Source: Dichetophora obliterata (lineage: Eukaryota; Arthropoda; Insecta; Diptera; Sciomyzidae). Taken from it: a stretch of 64,000 bases of DNA. The stretch lies in assembly GCA_963920525.1 (NCBI GenBank), contig OY986439.1:35567819-35631818 (forward strand). Direction: 5' to 3'. The stretch's first letter is position 1. Every line of letters begins with the position of its first letter. Positions 24,030 to 36,119 of this stretch are shown piece after piece. The position numbers were made by a program, and so were the translations under genes. The notes under the pieces were generated by a model. The model was not told where the DNA came from. It did no database searches and was given only the letters and a program-made list of their open reading frames with translations.

Positions 24030-26693
24030 GAAAAAGACAATCGGGCTTGAAAGTAGTTCACTTTAATGCTAGAAGCCTAAATTCAGTTAATATAGACTAT
24101 GTTAAATATGTTTTTGAGGACTCGTCTGGTTAATTTATATGTGTATCTGAAACTTGGTTCTGTTGTGAAATATTGGATTATGCTTATAATATAAAGAACA
24201 CTTTTCAGAAATGATATACAAGATCGAAGAGGCGCAGGGGTAGCAATGTACTGCCACAGCAAAACTTATAAGTAATTCGAAAAAAATCTAGTCAAATTGA
24301 GTAACTGAATGTCTGAATAGCTGACAATAATTTGAAAATATTCTTGTCCTGTGTATACAACCCTAATAAGTGCAATAGTCTTGACTCTTATTTTTCTGAA
24401 TTGTCAGATCTTTCAATAGATTTTATTTATTCTGTTGTATGTGGTGATTTTAATGTTAATATTTTATGTAATAACAGTATAACACAATCTCTATGTGACA
24501 ATATTACATCCGTTGGTCTGTCTGTTGTAAATGACACCATGCCTACACATTTCTCGTCTAACGATAGTCCTAGTCTTCTTGATTATTTTATAGTATCTGA
24601 AATTTCAACTGTCCTTTTGTTTGGCCAAATTTATTTTTTATCCGATCATGACCTTATTTTCTATACCCTTGACATTAACTTATCTTGTTCAGCTACGTCG
24701 CATACGTTTTCATATCACGATTTTAAGTCTATTGATTCTTATGCTCTTTTCTGTGATCTGTCTGTAACTCCGTGGAATAATGTGTGGTTTTGTCCTAATA
24801 TTGAAGATAAGCTGACCATATTTACAAGTGCAATAACTGAACTGTTCGTAAAACATGTCCCTTTGAAAACTGTAAATATTAAAAATATGTCCTGCCCGTG
24901 GTTTACAAATCGTGTACAGCTTGCCATACAAAAAAGAAATAGGTTGCATGCAATATGGAAAAAGAATCCTGCATCTGAAAAATGGGAAAACTATAGAAGT
25001 GCTAGGAATGCTTCCATAACCATAATAAGGCAATCAAAAATAAGGTATTGCTCAACCAAACTCAAAACCACTCTTCCACCTTGTTGGCAAGCAAACACCT
25101 AACTGCCAGATTCATCCTGACCGTCTTATTGAATATTTTCTGGCTAGCGCCAATGTGAACCAAAATTATACGCCAAGTACCCATACATTTTAAGGTACTC
25201 CTATTGAACATACATTTCAGTTTACCACGGTGACAGATGACGATGTTGCAAAGGCTGTATTGAATATTAAATCAAATGTTGTTGGTGAAGATGGTATAAA
25301 TATAAAATTTGTTAAAATTATTTTACCACACATTCTTAGCTCTCTAACTCACATTATCAATAATTGTTTTACTACATCGTCTTTTCCACATTTGTGGAAA
25401 TCTGCTATAGTAACGCCGGTGGCAAAAAAAAAATACAGCTTGTGAACCGAAGGATTTCAGGCCTATAAGCATCCTGTCTTCATTACCCAAAGTATGTAAA
25501 TCTATCATGGCAAACCAAATATCATCATTCTTAAGTGAAAATAATCTTTTGTCTCCATTCCAATCTGGTTTTCGCGCAGGTCACAGTTGCTCTACTGCTA
25601 CGGTTAAAGTAATGGATGATATAAGGTCTTATTATGATGATGGTAGACTAACTCTATTGTGTCTGATTGATATTTCAAAAGCATTTGACACTGTAAGTCA
25701 TGAACTCCTTTGTCCAAAATTAAAATATTTCTTTGGTTTCTGCGACAGTGCCACTCATTTGTTAAGTAGCTATTTGACAAATAGAGTAAAAAGAGTGAAG
25801 GTCGGAACTAATTTTTCATACTATGAAGCTGTTTGCTGTGGTGTGCCTCAGGGATCGGTTCTTGGCCCGCTGCTCTTCTCCATGTTCGTGAATGACATTT
25901 TTCACTGCTGCACATATTCGTCAATGCATGCTTATGCTGATGACGTTCAGATTTACTTGTCTGGTAGAACAAACCTCATGGAAGATTTAGTATGCAAACC
26001 GAATGAAGATCTTGACAGTATAAACCTATTATATATAGTCTTATTAAAATAGTCTTCATCTTAATGTACTTAAGTCGTATGTGTTGCCTGTCTCTAAAGA
26101 AAAAATAAGCCCTAACTCCATTCCAGACGTTATATTGGGTGATAAAATCATAAAAATAATTAATAGTGCTGTAAGTGTTGGATTTAATACCAATGCTTCC
26201 TTTACTTGCACAGATCATATCAACAGTGTAGTCCGCAAAATCTATAACATCTTGCGTAACCTTAGGATTACCTATTGATCTAAGACGTAAACTTGTAATT
26301 CAGCTTGTTGTCCCCGTCATAACATATTAAATTGCAGATCGTGTTTAAGCATGCCACTCGTTATGTCTACGGCTTGCGTAAATTTGATCATTTAGCTCAA
26401 TTAAAAAACTGTATACTTGGGTGCGATATCATAAGCTACTCTGATGCCAGGTATTGCATATTTTTACACAAACTCATACACCACAAAACTCCTTTCTACT
26501 CATTTGAAAAACTACAATTTAGTCGGTCAAATAGAAGCCAAGTGATAATTATACCTAGTTTTAACTTTCTTAACCCCACAAGACTATTCTTTATTAATGC
26601 CGCTAGATTATGGAATTCATTACCTAGTAGCTTAAAATCCATAGCGTCAAAAACATCCTTCAAACATGCTATTTTGAAGCACTTTTCATAACA
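24030..26693 (+). pseudogene. Non-LTR retrotransposon (LINE) with APE endonuclease and reverse transcriptase, broken
   Basis: The order is that of an APE-type LINE ORF2. Endonuclease motifs: VVHFNARSLN (about 24050), CVSETWF (about 24143), VVCGDFNVN (about 24440), LSDHDLIFY (about 24638). Reverse transcriptase: PKDFRPISILSSLPK (about 25448), SPFQSGFRAGHS (about 25555), CLIDISKAFDTVSHELL, CCGVPQGSVLGPLLFS, and the catalytic HAYADDVQIYLS (about 25926). The C-terminal region ends at 26691 with FFINAARLWNSLPSSLKS. Stops or frame changes near 24130-24330, 25100-25215, 25440, 26030 and 26280 make it dead. The style suggests the Jockey/CR1 assemblage; I cannot place the clade. No ORF1 is recognised. 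A TAA-type tail follows. Confidence 0.9.
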
Positions 26694-26729
26694 TAATACG
26701 TGACAAAATATCAGATCTTTAGCTCTATA

Positions 26730-26732
26730 TGA

Positions 26733-26764
<32 letters not shown>
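26730..26764. repeat. CT microsatellite
   Basis: A (CT)n/(TCTC)n tract in the 3' untranslated part of the LINE. Confidence 0.8.
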
Positions 26765-26984
26765 TGTTTGCTCTTTCTTAATTTAAGTTTTATCGGTCTT
26801 ATGAATTAACATTTTTTAACATTTTATTTGCTTAACATAATTTTTTTAATAACACTTATAATTGTATAATTATAAATTTAAATTACCATAGATTTAAGTT
26901 TAAATGTTATATAATAAGTTGAATTCAAATTATGTCTTTAGCTCTGTACTATAAAAGAACCTAGTTCTTAGTGTAGTAATATAA

Positions 26985-27011
26985 AAATAAATAAATAATA
27001 ATAATAATAAC
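26985..27011 (+). repeat. LINE 3' tail, TAA/AAT microsatellite
   Basis: The run AATAAATAAATAATAATAAT sits about 300 bp after the last LINE codon and marks its 3' end. Tandem TAA tails are known for several insect LINE clades. Confidence 0.6.
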
Positions 27012-28914
27012 ATTTTTACAAAAAAAAAAAATCGAAAAAATCAAAAAATTCAAAATGTAAAAAAGCGTAACGGCAAAATAGCATAATTTTAAGCTATTTT
27101 GTGATAAAAATTCAGATGCAAAAGATATAGCTGTTGAAACTTGATTTTATTTTAAAAAATGCTAAAATGCCTTTTTTTGCATTTCAAAAACAAAAAAATC
27201 ATTTGAAAGGCAGCAACAGCAACAACAACAACCCTATGTAGAGTCAATCACACAGCAGACTAGACAGACTATTTCGAAAGGCGCTACCGTTTCCACCTTC
27301 AGTAGTCTTGAGTAAATAAGCTGTGATCAACCATCTCTATCTAAGTTTTATATGATTTGAGACTTGTTGGAATAAATTCCTTTGTTGAGATCGCACAATT
27401 TATGACTTTGACTGAAACTCTACCAGGGATTGAGTCTGTTCTAGTGGAATCTTCTTTTTTTCTCTTTTCTTCTTGAGAATTTAACGAGTTTTGCCAAAAT
27501 TCAACATAAAATTGGGAAACGAGTTTTTTGTTTCCGCTAGAAACTTTTTAATTCATTCAAAAACTGTTATAAAAAGCATTCAGATTGTTTTCTAACATTT
27601 ATAAAATCAGTTTTGTTTTTTTTATCTAGGCTTAAATTAGATTCGTGAGAGTAAAAAAATCAACTCATTGTTCAACTAATTTTTTTGTAATTGTGTATTA
27701 GAAGTTATAAACTTTTTTATTATTAAACTTTATAAATTAAAAATTTATTTTTGGACACCTTAATCTCAAATTTTTCTTTGCAATATATTCAATTGTTAAA
27801 ACTAGTATTTTTTGCTTTTCATAGTCTAATTTGTATTCATTTTTTGTATACCTACGAACACTTTGATAGGGTTTTAACCCCAAAAATCCCCCCTTGGCTA
27901 CGAGCCTGATATGTAGATGTGTTTCTGATGAGCTCCATCACTCATTTGTATGCAACAAATATCCTTTGTTGGACTGGACATTCATGCACGTGCATTAGTA
28001 AAGTTGCACATATTCACACAAACTCACACACATGCATGCAAATACGCACTTATATTACTAGTGCATTTCCATGCATACCAGCTGCATTTACGCTAATGAT
28101 AAATACTTTGATTTTAATTGGAAAATATAAAAAAAAATTGTATGTATGTATGTCCATCTGACGTTGCTGTCCACAGCATTTGACATTATGTGGGCAGTTT
28201 TTTTTTTTTTTTTTGAGAAGTGAGATAAGAGCTAAGCAATTAAGCAGGCAGAGTTTAAATTTATTATTGATTGGATGTTTTCGTGTAGAGCTGTCAAAGA
28301 CGGCATTAAAATTTGGAAAAAATTGCGATAATTATGCTGGAAAAAGAGTTTCTTTCTATGAATCAATATTAACGAAACAAAAATAAATTTTATTAATGCA
28401 ACTAAACTCGTGCGAAGCAGTTGCTTAGAAATCGGCATAAGCTGACTATATAAATTTTCATTATGCTGCATAAAAAGTGGCCGGTTTTCTTCAACTAAAC
28501 AAACTTATTAACTTAATAATGTTTCCAAATAGGTTTCATAAGGAAATAATGTAAGAAGCTTAGAACAGTTTAATAAGAAAAAAATTTAAATCAATCAAAT
28601 CATTTTAGAGTAATGCTAATTCAAACATTTTTCACAGATGCTGTTCCATGGAAGCTTCGCTCGCTCGCTTCAATTAATGTAGAAACATGGATTTTTTTTT
28701 TGTAATCTTTAACAAATTTTAATATAAGAAGAATATAAGAAGTTCAGCGAAAATATTAGTTAAAATATTAAATTCGCTGCAAACAATCATTACGAATTAG
28801 TGGAATTATAAATTTCCTCGCATATTTGAGCCCAATCCCCGATTAATTTGAAATTTCCCGCAAATCGAAAAATTCCACACCAGATGGCATTTCCGTTTAT
28901 GACATTCATGGCAT
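27012..28914. other. Non-coding DNA, probably single copy with repeat fragments
   Basis: A CAGCAACAGCAACAACAAC run lies at about 27213. At 27870-27905 the sequence AACCCCAAAAATCCCCCCTT is followed by GGCTACGAGCCTG, an insect repeat terminus in reverse orientation. Remaining frames are short and motif-free. Confidence 0.4.
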
Positions 28915-28923
28915 ATTTTCTCA

Positions 28924-30044
28924 GGTACCCTAACATAACCCAATTTTTAAATTTTGGAATTATGTCACTCCTTATACAGTGATATAAACCCAAATTTATT
29001 ACTTGGGGCAATGTCACTGCTTGTAAAGTGTCATAACGCTAATTGGGATTATGTCACTTTTGAGCCTAAAAATAAGAAAATTTGAATAGACATTTCGAAG
29101 TTTTTTTGTTTTACGTAAAATTAATTTTTTTTAGTGTTTTTTCGTAGAACGTATGTATGAATTAAGAGCTTTAAATTCCAAATCTGTACAAATTAATGGC
29201 CGCTCTCATCTGGTTTAGAAGTATTCGGGGTCCAAATCAAAGAAAATGGGCTCAAAAAACTTGCTATTTTTTCTATTAATTGCATACTTTTATAAACTAA
29301 GCAAGAATATTTAAAGAAAACTTATGCTATTAACTATTCAATAAGCTATTAACCATTAAATTCTATGCATTACTTTTCAAGACAGAACAGTTTTATAGTA
29401 TAGTGTAAGTCCCAACTTTTTTTAATAAACTAAACCAGTTTAGTTTTTTCTTTAATTTGCACTTCCAGCCTAATATATCAAAAATTAAAAATTTTTATAA
29501 AAAATCGCGCGATTATATATCCACATAAGCTTTGCATTCCTTTTGATAGCACTGATACCGTTTGTAACTGTTTTTTTTTAGTTTTCCATATTACTTTAAA
29601 TTAATAAATTTGGTTTTTACTCTCGGTACAGACAAAATCACTATTTTTGCGCGCTCCAGTGATATATGAATATGTAACACCTTCCATTGTTTTCATTTAA
29701 TATTTTACAAACGCACTGCTTCATTGTTGCAAAGACTCACAAATGTGAAACAGCGAAATTTTATATATATATAGTTTTTAAAAAGTTGACACTGATATCA
29801 AATAACATACGCCTTGTTTGAAAAACTATAAAAGTATTTTTTTGGAATTATGTCACCCGTGTACTAGTGACATAATCCCAAAAAAATTTGGAATTTTGAC
29901 TCCTTTTTATTTGGGAATATGTCATCCCTTCCATAGTGACATAATCCCAAGTAAAAAAAATTGGGTTTATGTCACTGTGTTAGGAGTGACATAGTCCCAA
30001 AACTAAAAATTGGATTATGCGACTTGGGATTATATCAGGGCACC
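28924..30044. mobile_element. Mutator-like non-autonomous element made of repeated hairpins
   Basis: Terminal repeats GGTACCCTAACATAACCC and (reversed right end) GGTGCCCTGATATAATCCC bound 1,121 bp. An exact 9 bp duplication ATTTTCTCA flanks it (28915-28923 and 30045-30053), the length typical of MULEs. Both ends carry tandem hairpins of the form GGGATTATGTCAC, ~12 nt, GTGACATAATCCC: near 28958, 29005 and 29043 on the left and 29850, 29917 and 29964 on the right. The central 750 bp is AT-rich and has no coding content. Confidence 0.8.
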
Positions 30045-30053
30045 ATTTTCTCA

Positions 30054-31964
30054 ATACTAGAAAATTAATACTTGAATTGAGAATGCTGCATGATGGAGAA
30101 GTGATAGTCACTTCTCTTAGTTCAAGTATATGATGTTTAATTATTTTCTACCCGTGTGAAAAATCCGTCTACTATGAAGTATAAGTTCAGCACGCAGAAC
30201 GTGAATTTTAGACAAATTCTGCAGAATTTTTATTTATGAATAGCTTGTTAGTTTTGCCATAGCCTTTTGTCAAAGTAAATTTGTAATAAATGTTAAAGAC
30301 TCTATACTTCTAAAAAGAAACCCCCTTTATCTTGGAAGCACATCTGTTAACCCTCTTACAAACATAACTAGAACTCATTAAAGAACGTTATCCTCCTAGC
30401 ACCCTTCATTTTCGAACAAGCTACATCTTAAACATCACACGAAAAGTTCTTGCTCTTTAAAGTTTTTCATAATCTGCTTAAGTAGTGCAGCAAACTAATA
30501 AGCTTATCAAATAAACTACCAGCTAAAATCAAGTAACGCTAGTGTCTTGACAAATTTTAAATTCTTCCGCTAAAGCTGTAATTATATGAGAGTATAAACC
30601 GCACGCACACATAAATTTAATGCAAATGTATGCAAAAGTAGCATAAGCAAAAAAGCATTTAAAATTCCGTGCGACAATTAACTTTACAGTAATGAGCTCC
30701 TTTTACACACACCCAGGTACACACGCTCGAACACACTCACACAATTAAGGCCTAATAAAGAGCCTTATGTCGCCTGAGACTAAGACGCCAACAGGAACAT
30801 ATCCTGTCGGAAGTTGTGGGTAAAAAAATAATTTGCTAACATAATTTTACAAACATGGTTTTTGATGTCTCCCAGGATTTGAGGATTGATGAAGAGTTCT
30901 TTGTTTTTACATTTTTGCTGTTTGTTTAGTTGAGACTTCAGGGAGCTGATGTTTGATGCTGACATGCATAAACTGAAAGGTAATCGGTGAGCTTTTGGTT
31001 AAAGTGGTTAGTTTTTCACAATTGCAGCTTTGTGCGCCCAGAGAAGATGTTTATTTTTCCCTGATTAACAGGCGTTGAAAATAGCGAAAATACAAAAGAA
31101 TATAAGAATACCACACAAAATTGAAATTTTGATATGAAACACAAAATAACTTTCAGTTAAGCCAAACATGACAGCTAGTATAAAGGAGCTTTTTGAAAAA
31201 ATGTCAAATTCAAATAAGCCAAAATTCTTGTGACAAGCAACTTGAACGAAGACATATGACATATTCATGCAGAACAACTGTCATCGATAGAAATTTCTGA
31301 CATATTCTCAGATATTTTTAAATAAATACAAGAATAAAGTTGTTATATTATTCTTATATATCGATGTATGCAGTATTTGTTTGTATTGTTCATGTTTATT
31401 TTGGCTAAAAGCAAATAATTATTTATCTTTTTGAACTTTGTCTTATTTTTGTACTTTAGCACACGCCACGGTCAAGGTTATGTTTATCAAGGTTTTACTT
31501 ATCCCAGACTATGCTTAGTTTCCTCAACAATTTCATCTTAAAAGTTACCTTAATTTATTATCCTAAAATATTTTTCTTGAGCTTTGGTCTTTGTTGCCGA
31601 GCATTCTAATACATTTAGTTTATAAAAGACTTATGCGGATTACCTTTTGAGATTGTTCATCAAATTTATGATGTTGACTTAAGATGGTGCAAGCAAAAAA
31701 AAAAAAAACAAACCAAAATCGTTTTTACTAGAGTCGAATGCAGTTGTTAAATCGTGTTGGTGTTAGAAGTTGTTTAAATTGAGTTTATGATATTGCGGTA
31801 TTAAGTATTAAGAATAAAAGTGATATTTTTTTTCTTGTAGTACAAACTATTTTTATTATGCCTCATGGTACTTATAAATAAAGAAAGAAAGACTAATGAA
31901 TTCAGAATAATACAAAACTTTGTTGTTCTAAGAGTTTTTTGTTGAAACATTGTCAGCAAAAGGA
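30054..31964. other. Probable single-copy non-coding DNA
   Basis: Ordinary fly intergenic composition with short ACACAC runs at 30690-30745 and an A tract at 31696. No motif-bearing frame. The sequence AACATTGTCAGCAAAAGG at 31945 directly precedes the SINE fragment. Confidence 0.4.
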
Positions 31965-32165
31965 AGGATTACCCTCGCATTACCTACAGTATGTTGAGAT
32001 CTTTTTTGTTTTTTTTTTTTTGGAGCAACATTTCTTCCTTCGCTTTCAATTCCTCTAAATAAATCTATCCCTTTCCTTTCAGGTCAAAGACCAAGCCTTG
32101 TTTATATAAGGCCCATGCCTTGTTTCTTTGATCTTTAAAATAATAAAAAAATAATAAAAAAAATT
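31965..32165 (+). repeat. tRNA-derived SINE, copy 2 (5'-truncated)
   Basis: It shares with 2270-2405 the words CAAAGACCAAGCCTTGTT, TATAAGGCCCATGCCTTG and TTTCTTTGATCTTTAAAA, then ends in AATAATAAAA-type sequence. No B-box-bearing head is present, as expected of incomplete reverse transcription. Confidence 0.7.
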
Positions 32166-32394
32166 AACTCACAATAACGTGAAACATTTGGAAATGTTCC
32201 ATGGTTCTGGGAGGGGTTCAGACTCGCGGACCTTCCTCATATCTACGCCATTGGCAGTGAACATAATTTTCTTCCAGAAAAAAATTGTATGTTTACCATA
32301 AAATAAAAACACATTTCTTGTAAAAATTAACTTGTTTGCTATAAATAAGTTTTTAAACATAATAGTATCCTTCGCTATTATGTTTGTGTCAAAT

Positions 32395-34398
32395 ATATTT
32401 TTCTGCGTGTACTACAGCGGCTATGCGGAGAAGCACGAGTTTGGATGCGGGTTTGTACTTGGCAAGAGACTATGGCCCAAAGTATTGTGATTCACACTTG
32501 TCAACGAACATCTTGTCATAAACCGCATCAAGATTCAATTCTTTAATATAAGCCTTATATATGCGCACGCTTCGACACAAGACAAGGACGATGAGACCAA
32601 ATAAACTTTCTACGAGCGCCTTGAAAATGCTTACATGCGTTGTCCCCAACACGACGTAAAAATCGTGCTTGGTGACTTCAACGCTAAGGTGGGTAAGAAA
32701 ATATATTTGGTGCAACAGTCAGAAAGTTTAACATCCACGAAAACACCTCCGATAACGGAATGAGGCTGATTGACTTCGCCGTAGCACGAAACATGATCGT
32801 AAATAGCACTAGATTGAAGCATCTCAATATTCATAAAGCAACCTCTATGTCCCTTGATAAAAATACCAGAAACCAAATTGATCACTTTTTGATCAACGGA
32901 AGGTACTCTTCCACTTTATTGGATGAAAAAAGAAGATGGTTTTAAAACCAGGGCCTTTTCCTGCAGCAATGAAAACGGCAATCTAGTGACAGATATCCAG
33001 AGTACACTGACGTTTTGGAGGGAACACTTCTCTAAGCTTCTAAATGGTGACTCTGACACGCCAATTGATATGATATTCCGAAAACCCCATTTACGGATGA
33101 CAGCGTAGAGGTTCCGCTGCCCGAATATGATGAAGTTCTCTAAAGACAAGCCTTCTTAATATCGCATATAAGGTCCTGTCGAGCGTTTTATATGAAAGAT
33201 TGAAGCCCATTGTAAACCAACTGATTGGACCTTATCAGTGTGGTTTCAGACCTGGAAAGTCCACCATCGACCAGATTTTCACGCTACGACAAATCAAGCT
33301 TTTTGTCGACTACAAAGCCGCCTTCGACAGCCCAAGAAGGAAGCGCCTGTACTCCACCATGTCTGAGTTTGGTATTCCTGCAAAACTCGTTCGACTTTGC
33401 AAAAGGACACTGAGCAACACCAGCACCGCAGGTAAAATCGGGCCATTTGTTACCGAACGAGGTTTTAAACAAGGTGATTCCTTATCGTCCGATTTTTTCA
33501 GCCTAATAATGGATAAGATCATCCGAGCCGCTGATCTGAGAATTAGTGACACAATATTCTACAAGAGTGTTATGTGCTTGTATATGCTGATGACATCAAT
33601 ATCATTGGCCATAATATGCGCGAAGTCAGTGCAGCATTCTCCAGATTAGAAAGAGAGTCAAGTCGGTCTGGCAGAGAACGCAGATAAGACGAAATACTTG
33701 GTGTCAACAAACAAACAGTCCCAGCGTCTTTAAACCCACGTTACAGTTGACAATACCTCCTTCGAGGTTGTGAAGGACTTCGTCTATCTGGGATCGAGCA
33801 TAAACTTAACCAACGACGTCAGCATTGAGATCAAACGAAGAATAACTCTTGCCAACAGGTGTAATTTTGGGCTCAGTAGGCAATTGAGAATAAGAACCCA
33901 CTCTCGACGAACGAAAATCACGCTCTATAAGTCGCTCATCATGCCCATCCTACTTTATGGATCACAAATCTGGACGCTGACCAGTTTAGATGAAAAGACT
34001 TTAGGAGCCTTCGAAAGAAAGAACCTTTGCAAGATATATTAACCAATCTGCGTCAATGGCGAGTACCGAATACTCGCTGGAATGATGAATTGTACGATCT
34101 GTACGCTGACATCGACATAGTCAAGCGCATTAAAATCAAGCAGCTTCGCTAGCTAGGTCATGTTCAGCGCATGAAAGACGATACTGCAGTGAATAAAATA
34201 TTCGATTTGGTACCCAGCGGTGGGCTTCTGCGATAGAAGAGGACGACCACATCTTCGTTGGAAAGCTCAAGTAGAGGACAAACTGACGAAGCTTGGAATT
34301 TTCAACTGGCGCCAGTAAGAGAGCGACAGAAATGGCTGGCGCACATTCTTAGATGAGGCCAAGACCGACATACGGCTGTATCGCCAAGTAAGTAAGTA
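32395..34398 (+). pseudogene. RTE-like LINE, broken
   Basis: Endonuclease part: HEFGCGFVLGKRL (about 32435), FTLVNEHLVINRIK (about 32488), FYERLENAYMRCPQHDVKIV and LGDFNAKVG (about 32610-32695), NQIDHFLINGR (about 32874). Reverse transcriptase: ERLKPIVNQLIGPYQCGFRP (from 33195), the FVDYKAAFDS block, GFKQGDSLSSDFFSLIMDKI, then VLVYADDINIIG in another frame (about 33568). C-terminal part: KDFVYLGSSINL, IKRRITLANRCNFGLSRQLR, PILLYGSQIWTL, and RGRPHLRWKAQVEDKL near 34240. Many frame breaks. The endonuclease resembles proteins often mis-annotated as craniofacial development protein 2 in fruit-fly genomes. It ends in an (AAGT)n tail, typical of RTE. Confidence 0.85.
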
Positions 34399-35034
34399 AA
34401 GGCCCAACCAAAATAGACGAAACGAGACGATAGCATTTTGACGAACGTCAACTCGTTACGGATGTTTACGGATTTAACCCAAAATGAAACGATTTGCTCA
34501 ACTCGTCTGAAACAGCTGATCTGAACTTATAGTAAACAAAGTTCGAAGGGTGAGTACACCTTCGCTTAAGATAACTACGTTTTGAACTTATAGTAAACAA
34601 AGTTCGAAAGGTGAGTACACCTTCGCTTACGATAACTACGCCTGACTTAGAGTAAACAACGTTCGAAAGGTGAGGACACCTTCGCTTAAGATAACTACGT
34701 TTTAAACTTAGAGTAAGCAACGTTCGAGTATTATTTATTTTTTATATTGTGCATTTGTAATTTTTAATAAATATTTGTGAAAAATGAGTAAAATAATGGC
34801 GAAATTGAAACAAATTGATGAAAATAAAATAAAAACGCACTCTGCACAGCTGTTGTTGACGAGTTGCTACGCTAGCATTTCGGTTCTTACGGAATAGTAC
34901 GTCTTGTCAAACTGTTTCATTTAGTTTCGTTCAGTTACGTTTGCTCATTTTGGGTAACAACAATAATATGTATTTAACCGAATACTTACGTTTTTACTCA
35001 TTACGGAGCAAAACGTCTATTTTGGTTGGGCCTT
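34399..35034. mobile_element. TIR element carrying a minisatellite, inserted in the LINE tail
   Basis: Perfect inverted ends AAGGCCCAACCAAAATAGAC and GTCTATTTTGGTTGGGCCTT bound 636 bp. Flanks AAGTA (34394-34398) and AAGTA (35035-35039) look like a TSD, but the target is the repetitive AAGT tail of the LINE, so its length (5-6 bp) is ambiguous. The core contains about three and a half units of the ~60 bp minisatellite that forms the array at 36120-37325. Superfamily unknown. Confidence 0.8.
34505..34730. repeat. Minisatellite block (3-4 units of ~60 bp)
   Basis: Units contain GAGTACACCTTCGCTTAAGA and TAACTACGTTTTGAACTTA, then AGTAAACAAAGTTCGAAGG. The order of unit variants (ACGTTTTGAACTTAT, ACGCCTGACTTAG, ACGTTTTAAACTTAG) matches the block at 36301-36503 of the long array. 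Confidence 0.9.
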
Positions 35035-35039
35035 AAGTA

Positions 35040-36115
35040 GAAAAATACACTTTATAAAATGTTATTGAAATCCATCATCGTTTACTACTTTGGACACAAG
35101 TATGTTTGTAATCAAAAGTATTTGCTATGTGTTTCTAAGTCAAACTACATAATTTTAACAGAAGGACTTTTACAAACTTTTTATTATTATTTTGACCTTA
35201 GGCCAATAATTTATTTGCAAGATTTTCTTATAATTTGCCTTAGATTTCGTTTATCTGTTATAAGCTATAAACTGTTTGTTGAAATAAATTGACCCAGTCG
35301 TCTTGGAGAAGAATTAAAAATTATGAACGTGTTGCCAAAATTTAAAGAAATATGGTGCAAAGATTAATTGTAAGGGATAGTTGTTTACAGTGGGACCGGT
35401 TTTGTGTTTTTCATCATCATTTTTCACAATGAAAATATTTTTGAGTTCCAAATATATCATTTTATTGATATTTTAACTGACTGTCTTTGTGTTTAATAGA
35501 GTTTATAGTTTTGTCGAAACATTTCATTGTATTTTTACAAAAATCTGCAAGGCTTAAAATTGGTTTCAAAAATTTTTGTCTTTTAATGTGGGACTTTATC
35601 ATACATTCAATTAAACCACAGAAAGTATAAAGTCATTACAGTGAAAACCCCAAATTATAAACTTTTATTTATTCAGTTAACCTTAAACGTGAATATAATT
35701 GACATTATTCTTCAGATATACGTCACTCTACGGTTTAATCTTAGTTAAAATTTCACCAACGCAATTTATTAATTCTTCTTCATCAACTTTCGAAATAACA
35801 TCAAATTTCACGTTCACCTTTTCTAGATTGTAACGAACCCTTTTGCTTGTTACTGATTTTTGCTGACGTAGGCTCAGTGAGTAAACCAGGGGTTCTTACA
35901 AAATAATTTATTTACCAATGATTCCGTTGTTTTAAATAAGAAAGCCAGCGTTTAAGTTTTAAACTGTAGAGTGAGTCTTTATTATTTTCATTTGTTTTAT
36001 TTATTACTTAACGAGTACGTTACTTAATTATTATTTATTATTAAGCATTATATAAATTAAATTGATATAATTAATCCTTGCTTATTCATATTTATTCCGT
36101 TACTTGCTATGATAG
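35040..36115. other. No gene seen
   Basis: AT-rich, with a GC-richer word TGTAACGAACCCTTTTGC at 35828 that could be the edge of a solo LTR or other element; no matching edge was confirmed. A 77-codon frame at 35059-35292 has no motif. Confidence 0.35.
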
Positions 36116-36119
36116 AACT

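Noticed and set aside
23708..24031. LINE ORF1
   Set aside because: The frame is F/L/I-rich with no zinc knuckle or RRM-like motif; it looks like AT-rich leader.
20644..27905. A 7 kb transposon with ends GGCCCATAGCCAAG and GGCTCGTAGCCAAG
   Set aside because: The two words are inverted and similar, but no TSD is found and the interval contains several unrelated elements; two independent fragments are more likely.
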